A stretch of 64,000 nt of DNA. Origin: Caenorhabditis remanei. Its lineage: Eukaryota; Nematoda; Chromadorea; Rhabditida; Rhabditidae. The position numbers and the translations under genes are program-made. The stretch covers positions 17,298,001 to 17,362,000 of the forward strand of contig NC_071332.1 of NCBI RefSeq assembly GCF_010183535.1. The letters are read 5' to 3'. Positions 50,816-63,364 of this stretch are shown one piece after another. Each line of letters begins with the position of its first letter. Positions within the stretch are counted from its first letter, which is position 1. Below the pieces are notes generated by a model that was not told where the DNA came from, ran no database searches, and saw only the letters and a list, made by a program, of their open reading frames with translations.

Positions 50816-52070
50816 GTTAGTTAGTTTTTATTCGAGATGATGAACCAAAAGCCACTAACACAATCACAATAGAAAAAATAAAAGAAAACGATCAGGAACT
50901 TAGTAGGTAGACATGTTAAGAGTGAGATATTTAGGGGAATCAAGAAGTTTTGTTTTCTTTAAGAACTTTGAGAATTTTTGTGAAGCACTCAGGTACGAAT
51001 GAAAAGGATTGAAATCGAAATAGACTAAATAAGGAGCTTCTTTAACTTTTGAACTTAGAGATATGTGAAATAGTTTTAGTTTCGAAGTATTCCAGAGAAG
51101 AGAGGCGGCATCGCCGCCGAACAGTGAAATATTCAGAAAGCAGAACGTTTTGGAGCAAATTAAACTAAGAGAAGATTTCCGTGTATATGAAAAAAAATCT
51201 TTAAAGAATTTGGGGAAGGGAGGCGGCATCGCCGCCGAACAGTGAAATATTCAGAAAGCAGAACGTTTTGGAGCAAATTAAACTAAGAGAAGATTTCCGT
51301 GTATATGAAAAAAAAATCTTTAAAGAATTGGGGGGAGGGAGGCGGCATCGCCGCCGAACAGTGAAATATTCAGAAAGCAGAACGTTTTGGAGCAAATTAA
51401 ACTAAGAGAAGATTTCCGTGTATATGAAAAAAAAATCTTTAAAGAATTGGGGGGAGGGAGGCGGCATCGCCGCCGATAAGTCAAAAACTTCAAAAGAATA
51501 CTTTAAACGCATCTTTTGAAGATGTGAAAAGGAAATTCTCTTTTGGTAAATGGTTTCTCAGTCAGGCAAAGAAAACATTCCCTGTATTTAGTACAGTTAA
51601 TTCCGAGACCCGTGATTTCTGAATGAGGAAATTTGTCGTAGCTCGGTTACCTTCAAAAAAGAAGCAAATTCTAGAATAAGGATTTGTTTATATTTGGCCT
51701 TAGTTTGCCATATTTGCCATATTCAGAGGAGGGTGGCGGCATCGCCGCCGATCAATCAAAAGTTGAAACGTTATATTTAGAGGATCACCTGCCTATTGAT
51801 GAGAGGGAAAATAGAGATAATTTGTCGAAAGCTCATCAGAAAAGTAGGAGTGTTTAAATTGTTCTCTCTGTAACGGGTTGCTCAGCTTATAAAAACTACC
51901 AACAATCGAAGAAAAGTTATAGGACCAGAAGAAAAAGAGAATTCTGATACCCCGATTGTTTGAACCATGTGAGAAGCGCCGCAGGCGCTGTAACACCTAG
52001 AAGGGTGGCGTTGAGAAGGAGGTTCAGTCGCCGTTAGGCGACGTGAACCGACTGGTATAAAATAAATATG
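50815..52070 (-). repeat. possible degenerate repeat element with GGCGGCATCGCCGCC hairpins
   Basis: A stretch of unusual composition. On the minus strand it ends with CGAATAAAAACTAAC (near 50820-50835), like a polyadenylated 3' end. It contains five copies of the palindrome GGCGGCATCGCCGCC (about 51104, 51222, 51341, 51460 and 51733) and the sequence CGCCTAACGGCGA (minus strand, near 52030). The minus-strand frames hold repeated peptide wording around FGGDAAS, but are short and broken. It could be a decayed retroelement tail or a decayed gene family repeat; I cannot identify it. Confidence 0.45.
51104..51474. repeat. 118-119 bp tandem repeat, three full units
   Basis: Units start at 51104, 51222 and 51341, with the next unit start at 51460. 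Each has GGCGGCATCGCCGCCGAACA, then GTGAAATATTCAGAAAGCAG and a segment ending in AAAATCTTTAAAGAATT. Units are nearly identical, differing mainly in A/G run length, so the array is young or homogenised. Confidence 0.9.
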
Positions 52071-55000
52071 AGATATTTAATTTGTGGTTGAATAGTGAGT
52101 ATGTGGTGTGATATTAGATCAGATAGAATAGACGCGCGCGTCACCAAATTGTTTTTGTGTTCTGTTGTTCCACCCACTAACTATGCAGTAAGTGACTTAA
52201 AAAAAGGTGTTGAATTTTATCAGAATTTTATCGTTTTTCCTCCTGAACAAGATCTTAGTTATAGTCATAACAGAAAATCAGATCATTTCTCGTTTTTCCA
52301 GTAAACATATTTTTCAGTATCCGGATAATCTATATGACTCCACACTTCCAGCGTTTACAATACAATTCCGTTGGTGAACATTGGTTAGAATTTTTGAAAT
52401 GAGTTTGTAGCTATGATTCTGTCTACATGTTTGATATCGGCTCAAAATTTATCAAAGTTTTTAATTTTGACGCCTCGAACAAAAAACTTGAAAATTAAGG
52501 TCTGAAAGTTTTTGTCACTGTAAGATTCTTTTACGCTGACCAAAATTTTACATACACTGACAAATCTGTCTGCGGATGCTTCGTTCCAAAAACTTGTCAA
52601 CTACAAAAATATAGATCTGAATTAAAACTACAGCATCATGCAAAAATTTGTACAAAAAATAACAAAGTAGCACCGTGACACGCTGTTAAAGTACTCGGTG
52701 TACAAAATCCGGAAGATCTTTGTTTATACCTCCTAATGATATCACGTCTTGTTTTACTCATTCAAAAATTATTTCGTTCTACAAGTCTAGATCACTACTT
52801 TTGTAGTTTACAATTTTTCGTATGACCGAGCTATCATTCTCAAATTTGGTCATTGTAAAATTTTGGTCACTGTAACTTTTGGTCACTGTAACTTTTTCGT
52901 CAGTGTATGTAAAATTTTTGCCAGTGTAAAAAATTTTAAAAAACTTTTAGATCCTAATTTTTCTCAGAACCTTACCACTGTCTCCCTTGAACTTCTGAAT
53001 CCCTACCCCACGCCTCCGGACCTCAAAACTCTCTCACAATCCGATTTCTGATCACCAACCAACATTTTGCACGTCTTCTGACCTCCAGAAGCCATCCCAT
53101 CTTTTCACTTTCAATCAAAGCGAAAAATTAGCTATTCCATTAGACATTCTTACCTCCATACTCTTCTGTGACTCACATCATTTTGACTCTCTCTCTCTCT
53201 CTCTGCTGAAATTCACAGAGATACAACAAATTATCTCAACTTTCAGACTCTTCCTTCGTGTTTTTTTGTTTCCCCCTTTTACTCGGGGTGGGCTCGTTTT
53301 CCTCTTCCTGTGAATAAAGAAACAAAAGGGGACACTGAGAAAATTTGATATTTTTGCTTACGCACAAGTCATTTGAGGGGAAGGAGGTCCTATTCTTTGT
53401 CTTTTCATCCCTTATTTCAAAGACCACTTGCAAGTTTTTCGAGACCAGATGTGTACATGTATACATCTCCAATTTTTTAGCAAGAGCCATTATATCTTTT
53501 GTAAAAAAAATCTGGAAGAAATTCCGGAAGAAATTGGTGGTTTTTGGGCAATAACCTGTGGCCTCTAGATTTTTTTCCTGAAAATCTGAGATTCTGAAAT
53601 TCCACAAAAAAAGCATATTGACCTTGCCTTCTCGAATTCCAGAATTCTCGGAATCGGTCTAAATATTCTTAGAGACCTGTATTTCTGGTAAGAAATCTTC
53701 TGGGTTCCTGGAAGATAATTATTGGTGTTTGGTGGTCGTCCTTATAAGCCGGTTAGCAAAAAACTTACAATGACAAATTATAATAATTAAAACTTTTTAG
53801 CAGATTTTCGAATTGGACCTGGTCACTGTAACCATGTTGGTCACTGTACCCATTTTTGTCAGTATAACCATTTTGGACAGTGTAACCATTTTTGTCATTG
53901 TAACCATTTTGGTTATTGCAACCAAGTTTCCAACTACAAATGTGTACCCTAACACTTGCTCCATACGGCGGCCCAATTTTTAAAATTTTTTTTATTAAAG
54001 TTACACTGACAAAATTTTATTCAGACAACTTTATCCATACAACCCTTGCCTAAAACATACTCACTACTACTGTCCATCAATAATTTTTGCACCCAATTTT
54101 TCATCATCATCCTCATCCCCTCCTTTTGTCTCCGACCCTATTTTATGCATGACCACCCTTCCATCTCTTTTTAGGAAAAAGTGAGGGCACATCAATTTTT
54201 GACACACATTCATTCACGAAAAAAAATGAAATGAGGAATTAACAAGAGAAAAAAAAGAAATGTGTTTTCCTTCATCTTTTCTACTTTCCGGTTTTATCCG
54301 GAAATTAGAGAGAAATATCTCATCCACCCACCCCATTTCGAATTTTTTCTCTTTTTTCTATTCATTCAAATCATTCGATCCGGTCTGGAAGAAAAAAGAA
54401 AATGTGGCATCATACATAATTTCATGTTTTTTTCCGTGTGAAAGGAGGAGGTCAAAGTTTATGTGGCCTAGGAAATTTTAGGTCACCGTTCTTTGCTCAT
54501 TTTGGAATGTGGGAGGGTGTTTACGGATCTGAATCCGGATATCACCTATTGAGGGGGTACGTCTAGGTGTGATGTCAGGGGAAGTGTTCAGAAGAAGTGT
54601 GTTTTGAGATTTTTGTAGTTGGATACTTTTTTGTGCAACTGGTGTGAAAAAAGATACAGTGACCAAAATGGTTACAATGACACAAATGGCTACAGTGACC
54701 AAAATGGTTACAGTGACAAAATTATGGGACATTAATTTTTTCTACATTTTTGTGTTTTTTTGTACTCCACTTTTGTATTTTCCAGTTTGCCAGTATCAAA
54801 GCTCCAAAATAACTTTTCCACACTGACCAAAAAGTTCCTTATTGAAAAGTGCTCCCACTGCCGTTCCGTTCTCAACAAAAACATTGTGTGTTTATCACAA
54901 CTTGTCCGATTTCTTAGGTATACATAAAGCAGTAGGTGGCAGTGGCGGGGCTCGGCGAGCACAACTTGAAAAGCACTTGAAAAGCGAGGGGAGGGGCGGG

Positions 55001-56632
55001 GACTGGTCATGTGGGGCACAACTCTAGAAATCTTATCTCTTTTTACGTTGCGTGATGATGTACTTCTTCTTCTGTCATTTTACGAATATGTACTAGAGAC
55101 TTACGTGTAGGTCAAAAAAGAAATCTTCGAAATGATCTTTGAGGTCTCAAACATTTTTTACATTTTTTAGTAACTAACGCAAATTTTTTAGTTTTCTTTT
55201 TGCTGAAATCCGAATACATGTAGGTAGATGAATTATTCTGAGATTTTTGATCCGTTATTTAGTAGTTCGTGAGCCATCAAAACAGATGCATTTTACAAAC
55301 ATTTTTTGACTTGAATATTTTTTCAGTCAGGTGTTTGTGTGTGAATTTTGAAATTTTCGAATCTGAATTTTCGAATTTCAAGGTTGTTTTTGAGCTGAAC
55401 AGACATGCAATATGTAGGTACTTGGCCTAGAAAACACAATGATAGCTGTTATTACACTTTTTCTCCCGGAAATCAGATCAAACTACATCATACTCTATCT
55501 GTTATCCCATCTTTTTCTCAAATTTTTGACTTGTAGTCACTTACACTGATCATCTACACTGACAAAAATGAGTCAGTACCTTTTTCCCGTAAATCCGTTC
55601 ATAACACGAATAAAATGAATAAAATGTCTGGCCGAAAAAAGAAAAACTTGAAGAAATGCAAATATTTTTGCTTATTCTGGACAATTCACTTACCATATAT
55701 TTTAGTCATTTCGTGAAGAAAGGTTCCCTGTTATTTTCCGCTTCTCAGATGTTCTTTGGCCCTGAAATTTCAGCAAGTGTTAAACCATCGACCATAACTT
55801 TTCAAAAATGTCTTATTTTTTCAAATCTAAATTCCATTTTTTCACATTTTCAGTTCTTTGTTACAGACTTTTCGAGAACTTTCGTTATGTCACCACAATA
55901 AATAATCAAATTGTCACCTGTCTGATGGGGCGATATACGTGATTCGTGGGAACGGTAAACGTTTTGTTCTGTGTTTTGTGATCGTGGGGGCGGTGGGCTA
56001 GGAATACTAAATATGAAAATTGGTTTATCCGTTTTCTTTAAATTTGGAGTAGTTTTTAAAATTAATATTTAAAATGTTTTGGTCAGTGTAACTTTTTTGG
56101 TCACTGTAGCTTTTTGGTCATTGTAACCATTTTGGTCATTGTAACCATTTTCCTCACTGTAAATTTTTAGCCACTGTAACTTTTTTCATACCATCTGCAC
56201 AAAAAAGTTTCAAACTACAAAAGTGTAACCTAAGACGCTCCATACGGCGGCTTTTTTGGTCATTGTAACTTTTTTGGTCATTGTAACTTTTTTGGTCATT
56301 GTAACTTTTTGAAAATCAGGATCCCTAGTTTACGAGTTTATTCCGGAGTTGAATTGAATTTAAAGTTCATCATTAATCATGGCCTCAGAGTAGTAAATAC
56401 GGAAATTTTTGGTCACTGTAAAAATTTTGGTCAGCGTAACTTTTTTAAATGTCACGAGTCTTTTATTCCGAGGTAATAACTTGAAATGGCTCAAAACAGA
56501 AATAGGGCAAAAAATAAAAATTAATAATAACACTGACTAAATTTCCAGATTGACCTATAACTGTTTCAACTCAGAATCCTATCGTGGCCTTGAAACCGCA
56601 TACTAAAAAAGTTAGGCCATCACCCAGAGGCG
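52071..56632. other. gene-poor region with short dispersed repeats
   Basis: No supported gene. Mostly AT-rich with many copies of the TTACAGTGAC family, two similar blocks with CTCCATACGGCGGC (53960 and 56232) next to the CAACTACAAA motif, and pyrimidine-rich tracts (53170-53200 CTCTCT). Confidence 0.5.
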
Positions 56633-56720
56633 ATGTTTGTCGCTGAGGCGATAGCGGCACAAGGCATCGATGCTATCACTGTGTAATTTATAATGGTAAA
56701 ATGAGGCGAAAAACTCAGAG
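56633..56720 (+). other. duplicated exon fragment / candidate alternative first exon of the neuropeptide receptor
   Basis: 56641-56720 repeats the end of exon 1 of the receptor gene and the start of its intron (60000-60075) with few differences. An ATG at 56633 opens the frame MFVAEAIAAQGIDAITV up to a GT at 56683, matching the wording and splice phase (phase 2) of the real exon 1 (AEAIAAQGIDDITV). It could be a second first exon with its own promoter, or a non-functional duplication. The donor is GTAATT rather than GTAAGT. Confidence 0.5.
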
Positions 56721-59700
56721 AGAAATGTTACAGTGACAAAGTTACAATGACAAAGTTACAATGACAAAGTTACAGTGACACTACAAATTCCAAATCTGAC
56801 AACCATGACCCATTATATAAGTTATATACCAAAAAATCTTCCACACTGACCATGACGTTCTTCCCCCCTCCCCAAACTAATTTCCGATGCTTTCCAAGTA
56901 TTTCCTTTGCCAAAATTGTGTTCTCAAGAGTTCCTTTCATCTTTTTTCTTAAAGAAGATGCTCTTGAAGTGAACCTTGATTCCCACTCTCTCTCTCTGCT
57001 TCTGTTTCTTCTTCTTTTTCTTCTCCAATCAAAAAGTCGAAAATTGGGAAAAGAGAGACGCAGGGATTATATTCGACAGTTGCTCTTTTTCTCCTTCAGG
57101 CCCATCGGGTCCTCCTGAAAAATTGAAAATCCGCGGTGAGAAAGAAATGAGAGAGAAAGCGTGTTTCATGATGTTTTGTGTATGCATTTTGTCTTTTTTT
57201 CCTCCTGTTTGTCTTTATCACTTTTTATTTTTATTCGAGAGCGGTTTTTGTCATCAGATTTCACTAATCGTTGAGTGTCTAAATACACTTTTTTTGCTAA
57301 AAACTCAAAATTGCCGTTAGATTTCCAAAAAGCTGAAGACGTGAGGATTCTGAATCCGGTTTCAAATTTATTATAGCAAGAAAATGCTGGAGATTCAGAA
57401 CCCGCATAACGAGCAGCTGGACATTTTTGGTCACTGTAAAAATTTTGGTCATTGTAAAAATTATGGTCAGTGTAACTTTTTCCAGCGTTCCAGCCATGTA
57501 GTTTTCTATGCCAACACATTTTTTGCCTTATGTAGCAAACGCGCCCCATCGACAACTAAATGTTTAGTTTACAGCGAATTTGCATAACAGGTATGCAAAC
57601 GTGCTCTATTGACAAATTTTGCCAAGTTTCAATTCTTCTTGATTTTCCCTCACCCCACAACTATTTTTTTGTCATATATTATTTTAATCCCTTAGATTCA
57701 AAAATAGCCTTCTGACCTATCTTTGTACAAATTCCCCTCAAAAATCATTCCATCAATTTGTACTTATGACGTTCAAAAATGTATTAAAAGTAGTCGAAAC
57801 GCGTCAAAAATTAGATTCACGAGGAAAGGAAAGTGACCAGTTAATAAGGGCTTAACTCATAATCTGCTAGGGATTCCAGACTTTTCTATGGCTATTTTTT
57901 CGTGAAAAATGTAATGCGCAATGTTTTCGGCTATAAATGGGTGTACTCTGATAAGGTTATTTTGCTATATATAAGCGTGAGAACATAACAATTTTTGAGA
58001 ATTTTTTTGTCAATGTAAGTGCTTTTTTAACGTGAGTCAGGGCTCTAGTAGGTTGTCTAAGCTGACAGACAGGATTTTGAATCCTGGCAAACTTAAGATT
58101 GTGTTTATAAGCAGTGTGACAGGAGTAGGAATCATTTTAACTTGTTTTTGAAATTCTGCATTTTATTTTGAATTTTTAGTAGTTGGTTGCTTGCTTAGTT
58201 ATAGATGATGGTCTAAATTTGGTAGGTGTAAAAATTGTCAATGTATTTTTTTTCATAATTTTGAGCCTTCTTTCCCAATTTTTTTTCAGTTTTTCTTACA
58301 CTGACAAAATTTTGCACTGACAAAAATGGAACTTATTTTTGTATACTTGTCAAGGCCCGGGTACTTGGCGCCAAAGTTCAAAATTCAAAATTTTGAATTT
58401 TTTCGCAAAAAACTCAAATTTTCGACTATCATTCAGAATTAGAAAAAACTCCGTGAAGTCATCAAAAAAGTTCAACTTTCGATGAAAACAATTAAAAAAA
58501 ATTGGTTCAGTTTTTGAAGCCGGTCCTTCGGGTCTTGACAAGTATGATTTTTAAAAAATAATTTTGTGCCTTCCTTCCCAATTTTTTAAAAATGTTATAA
58601 TGTCAGCCAAAATCTTATAATTGTCTTCCAGAATTATTTCAGTTTTTCTTTTTTTACACTGACCAAATTTTACACTGACAAAAATGGACCAGGTGATATC
58701 ACGACCTAACTTACCTGAATTCCTCACAACCCTCCCTTTTATTCTCGAATTTCACTAGACACTTACACTTTTTATCCCCGTCCTTACCTCTCCCTCCTTC
58801 TAACTCTTTTTTGCTCCCCCCCCCCCTTTCTATCCCCTTCTCCAACGATCTTCTTCATGACAAGAACCTCAAAGATTATCTCATCTCCTGTGTCGGTTCT
58901 CCCCACTCCCTCCCTCTCTGTCTTTTATGCGTTGTTCTATATCATTTCCTCACTTTTTTTTCTTCTCTTTCCTAATCTTATTGAACCTTAGCTTTGGGTA
59001 CTTTTTTTTGCAAAAGTTATTCATTTGGAATGAGACATCAATCATTTAATCTTATAATTTTATCAAGACATGTGATTTTAGGTTCCACATTTTCAAGAAT
59101 CAGGAACTTTTAGAAAAAAGTACATCACCTGGAAAAATATAATCCTTTTCTGGCCACCTTTAAAGGAGCCAAACAATAACAATACCTGGAAAAAAAAACC
59201 AGGAAGCTTTTTTTGTCAGTGTAGTTTGTGTCATTGTAACTTTTGTCAGTGTAGTTTGTGTCATTGTAACTTTTGTCAGTGTAACTTTTTTTCAAATTTC
59301 GAAAATATGTATTTTTCATATCTCTAGCTCATATTTTTCTTCCATATTTCTTTTTTTTCATGCAAATTCTTTCACATTTTGCACATCTTACATCAAATTT
59401 CCTCTCTTTCTCATTATCACTTCCTCATTTCATCTCACATCGTCATTTTCTTCTGATTCCCCTCCCCTCCGTTCCTTTTTTTCTTTCTCCTTCAGATGAC
59501 GTGACATTTTCTGACCCCGACGCTCCCTATTCAAAATCATCCACCTTTTGTTGCGTGGAACGAAAATTTAGGATTAGTCATTGGCCAAAAAATAGAAGAA
59601 AAATTTTTGCTCAATTTTGAGACCATTCAGAAAAAATAAAAATTTTGATGCTTTGATATCTAGTCTTGTGACTTTTCTATTTATTTTTTGTTGATTGATC

Positions 59701-59868
59701 TTTCAACCTCTTTTGGTTAAAGACTAAGATTCTCAGTCTTGGATTTCTAGGCCATGTCACTCCTACTCAGACATTCCCATTTCATTTTTTTTGACATTTA
59801 TTCCTTTTTGTCTTTTCAAATCAAAAACCTCTCACAAAATTAGAATCAAATTCCAGAACCTTCGATGC
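56721..59868. other. upstream region of the neuropeptide-receptor gene
   Basis: No coding exon supported. Many TTACAGTGAC-type units (56728-56780, 57426-57478, 59215-59290), a GC-rich CCCGGGTACTTGGCGCC block (about 58357), and a C-run (58817-58827). An acceptor-like AAATTCCAG/A at 59856 lies just before the receptor start codon. That suggests an upstream non-coding exon or trans-splicing. Confidence 0.45.
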
Positions 59869-62800
59869 ATGAATAGTTCGGCGGCCTCCACTTCTTCGAC
59901 CATTTCGAGCACGACGACTCCTCCAGCCAACGTCATCAGCAGCAGTATCAGTAAAAACAATGAACATCAGAATAATGGCACGTGCATACAAATCGCTGAG
60001 GCGATAGCGGCACAAGGCATCGATGATATCACTGTGTAAGTTAGAATGGTAAAATGGGGGAAAAATTCTGAGACCAAAAGTTACAATGACAAAGTTACAC
60101 TGACACAGTTACAGTGACAAAGTTACAGTGACCAGGTTACAGTGACCAAGTTACAATGACCAAAAATTGTTGTCACGTTTAGCTAGACGTCTTTGAGACT
60201 TTTCTGAAATTTGACCTCCAAACCTGTCATAACCACAAAACCATCCTCTCTTCCCCTCCCGTACCCTTGTCATAGTTCAACTCGCTCTTCTCTCCTCAAA
60301 CATTTCAACTTTTGACATGTGGCTGATGGAGTGACATTGGACATCCCGAAGAGCTCTCTCTCTCTTCTAAAAATCAATGTGTGCTGCATCCTCATGTTAT
60401 CATTATCAGTGTGAGGAAAAGAGTTACGAGATATAGATGACACAGTTGTTGTGACACTGGCAGCTGTCTTTTAAGAAATGGGGATAAGAAAGAGCAATAG
60501 ATTTTTATGTTCAAAGGTAGATCAAAAAAATGTTACATGATGGTGGGGTGAATGTTACACTGACAAAAAGTATTATTAAACCAAAACTATTAATTTTCCA
60601 GAGACTTCTACATCCGATCAATCTTCACATTCCTCTACGGGTTTCTATTCGTCTTAGGCATTTTCGGAAATGGCGGTGTGCTATGGGCGGTGGCACGAAA
60701 CAAACGGTTGCAATCGGCGCGAAACGTATTCCTCCTCAATCTGATCTTCACCGATCTGATATTAGTGTTCACGGCGATCCCTGTCACGCCATGGTGAGTT
60801 TTTTTTGTTTGAGTGGGTACTGTAGCCTCATGAAAGTGGTTTTTAGGTACGCAATGACCAAAGACTGGGCATTCGGGTCAGTGATGTGTCATCTGGTGCC
60901 GTTGTCCAACTCGTGTTCGGTGTTCGTCACAAGTTGGAGTCTCACCGCGATTTCTCTAGACAAATTTTTGCATATCAATGATCCGACGAAGCAGCCTGTC
61001 TCGATCCGCCAAGCTCTCGGCATCACATCACTCATCTGGATTGTATCGACACTCATCAATCTACCGTACCTTATGTCATTCGAACATGTGGAAGGATCAT
61101 TCTATGTGCAGCCTGGAGAGACACCGTACTGCGGACATTTCTGTGATGAAGCGAATTGGCAAAGTGAAAATAGCAGGAAATTGTATGGGACGACAGTGAT
61201 GTTGTTGCAGGTGAGCATGACCTAAATTTTGTTTTGGACTAACAGACACTCAGACAAACATAGGTACTTCTTACTCCAGAAATTAAGCAACTTGTTGTTA
61301 CACTGACCAACATTTCAATCAGTGACAAAATTTTAAAGTAAAATTCAAAAGTTTTGGATCAAAATTGATGTCAGGGCAGACGAACGAAGTTGAGAACTGA
61401 AATTATGTTTTGGAAAAAATACTTTCAGTGACCAAAATGGTTACAGTGACAAAATTTCATACAGGGACAAAATTTCTTCAAGTGACAAAATTTCTTATAG
61501 TGACAAAATTTCTTACACTGACCAAACCAGCCATATAAAATTCTGACTATTGTTTCATTGCATTTATCTCATGACATATGAATGCACAGACACACAGACA
61601 GACATCCCATTATTCCCACCCATCAATCGCTTACCTTTCAGTTCGTCGTCCCAATGGCAGTCATCACCTATTGCTACTTCAAAATTCTCCAAAAAGTTTC
61701 CAAAGACATGATAATTCAAAACGCTCAGTTCTGTCAGTCGCTTACTCAAAAACAGCGGAGTGATGCGACATCAAGAAAGAAGAAAGTTAATTATATATTA
61801 ATTGCAATGGTTGTCACCTTCATCGGTTGCTGGCTACCTTTAACACTTCTAAATTTGGTTAAGGATTTCAGTGAGTTTTAATTATCTTAATTATTTTTGA
61901 CCCCTCACCTAACTTTTTCTAGAACAAGAACCAGAATGGCTGAAACGTCAACCGTTCTTTTGGGCAATTGTGGCACACGTCATCGCCATGTCGCTTGTAG
62001 TCTGGAATCCTCTGCTCTTCTTCTGGCTCACCAGGAAACAGAAGCGATCCGGGTTGTCAAAAATTCTGAATTCAACGGAGGTAAGCCTTCTGACTTCTCC
62101 CCCTGCCACCGCGACTGCTTCCTAGAATCGTGTGCTTCTGGTGTTTCCTTTGTCTCCCTTTCGATACCCTCCGCTTTTTTCCTCCCCTTCTCTTTCAGTT
62201 TTTCACCTCATTTTCCAGATTGTCTCCTCGTTCGCCAGCCGGGTGAGCAACTCGATTCGACGGTCTACATTTAGGAGAAACAATATTGACAGGTAATTCA
62301 TTAATAGCCTTCTAACTATTCTCATTCTCTTCTAACAGCTTGGCTTTTTCGTACTCTACTTTTTTGGTCTTTTCTGTGTTGTAGAATGTTGAGAATATTA
62401 ATTAATGACACGAGGTACATTTGAATTTAGTCGAAATTTTCCAGTGAGAAAGTTCTTACACTGACCAAAATTTTGGATTCTGGATTATTCTGCAATTCAT
62501 AAAATCTGGTCGACATAGGTAAATTCTGCTCGTTGAGACCGTTCAGAAAAGTATAATCATGCCCTGGTTGGACGCCAGTTGGGTCTCACCACGAAATCTA
62601 CAGTAACCCGGTTTACTGTAGTTTTCGTGGTGGGACCTAAATTATGTATATCAAACCAGAGCTTGTGGGAGCTTTTCTGAAAGCTCTCGACAAGCTAAAT
62701 CAGAAAATGATAATTTTAATCAATTTAGACAAAATCTGAACGGGTTATGATAGATTTTTTGAAAAATAAATGTTTCGAAAAATTTCGAAATTCTATAACT

Positions 62801-63364
62801 GTTTTGGTTTATGGTATTTTTGATAACTTTTTGTCAGAGAAGTATTCTTGCTCTACCGAAAATGTTGTTTTGTTTTTTATTCCCGAAAATCACTTTCCAA
62901 GACTAGATCGCTGCGTAGGTGCGCCTCAATTACAGGTTTTACTTTTGAACAACAAGAAAAAATCCGGATTTTCTCTGTCTTAAGTTTTGAGAAGTCCAGG
63001 CAACAAGTAACACCAAAACTAGGTTAATTGATTTACAGTGACCTAAATAGTTACACTGACAAAAAGTTACAATGACAAAATCTATGTTGGTCCTCCGCAT
63101 TGTCCACTTTCGACATATTTTTGCACGAATGCTTTTTGTCTACTACTAAATACTTATCATAGCTCTAGCCAACCAACCATTTTTTAAAAAACATTTTCAA
63201 TTTCCCACTAATACCATCTCATTTCCAGGGTTCGAAAAAAACAGGTAGTACTGGACTGCGAGGGATCCAGCTACACGACCTCCTCACGTCCACTGCTCAT
63301 CCGGACAGATGTGCAGGCAACTCTTTCTAATGGCTCGACGAGCACGACGAGGGAGATGCTCTAA
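59869..63364 (+). CDS. rhodopsin-like neuropeptide receptor (npr-like GPCR)
   Basis: Exons 59869-60035, 60602-60793, 60847-61210, 61642-61870, 61923-62080, 62219-62292 and 63229-63364 keep one frame, about 439 aa. The N-terminus is Ser/Thr/Asn-rich and extracellular. Then TM1 (FLYGFLFVLGIFGNGGVLW), TM2 (NVFLLNLIFTDLILVFTAIP), TM3 after MCHLVPLSNSCSVFVTSWSL, TM4 (ALGITSLIWIVSTLINLPYL), TM5 (FVVPMAVITYCYFKIL), TM6 (KKVNYILIAMVVTFIGCWLP), TM7 (IVAHVIAMSLVVWNPLLFFW) and a basic tail. The layout and wording match nematode NPY/NPF-type receptors. The usual DRY is DKF (SLDKFLHI) and NPxxY is NPLLF. Frame and splice phases agree at all joins. Which npr gene it is orthologous to was not settled. Confidence 0.9.
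60036..60601 (+). other. intron 1 of the neuropeptide-receptor gene
   Basis: 566 nt with a tandem cluster of TTACARTGACAAAG units (60078-60170). No exon seen. Confidence 0.6.
61211..61641 (+). other. intron 3 of the neuropeptide-receptor gene
   Basis: 431 nt with a cluster of GTGACAAAATTTC-type units (61425-61530), a local variant of the same repeat family. No exon seen. Confidence 0.6.
62293..63228 (+). other. intron 6 of the neuropeptide-receptor gene
   Basis: 936 nt, with a hairpin repeat (62582-62635) and TTACAGTGACC units near 63035-63080. No exon seen. Confidence 0.6.
62582..62635. repeat. palindromic repeat (GGTCTCACCACGAAA hairpin)
   Basis: GGTCTCACCACGAAATCTAC and GTAGTTTTCGTGGTGGGACC are inverted copies around a short AGTAACCCGGTTTACT centre. 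Repeats with this wording are common in Caenorhabditis genomes as I remember them. Confidence 0.8.

Larger units (their letters stand above)
44550..63090. repeat. TTACAGTGACAAA dispersed and tandem repeat family
   Basis: Very many copies, in both orientations, of a 12-14 bp unit TTACAGTGACAAA / TTTGTCAGTGTAA (variants TTACAATGACCAAA, TTTTGGTCACTGTAAC). They are single, paired or in short tandem runs, for example 48325-48445, 53818-53930, 54655-54722, 56090-56310, 56728-56780, 59215-59290, 60078-60170 and 61420-61530. They occur in the gene-poor region and in introns of the neuropeptide-receptor gene, and I did not find them before about 44 kb. Confidence 0.88.

Noticed and set aside
59360..59620. 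86-codon plus-strand ORF before the neuropeptide receptor
   Set aside because: Arises from pyrimidine-rich sequence; no conserved features and not in phase with the receptor exons.
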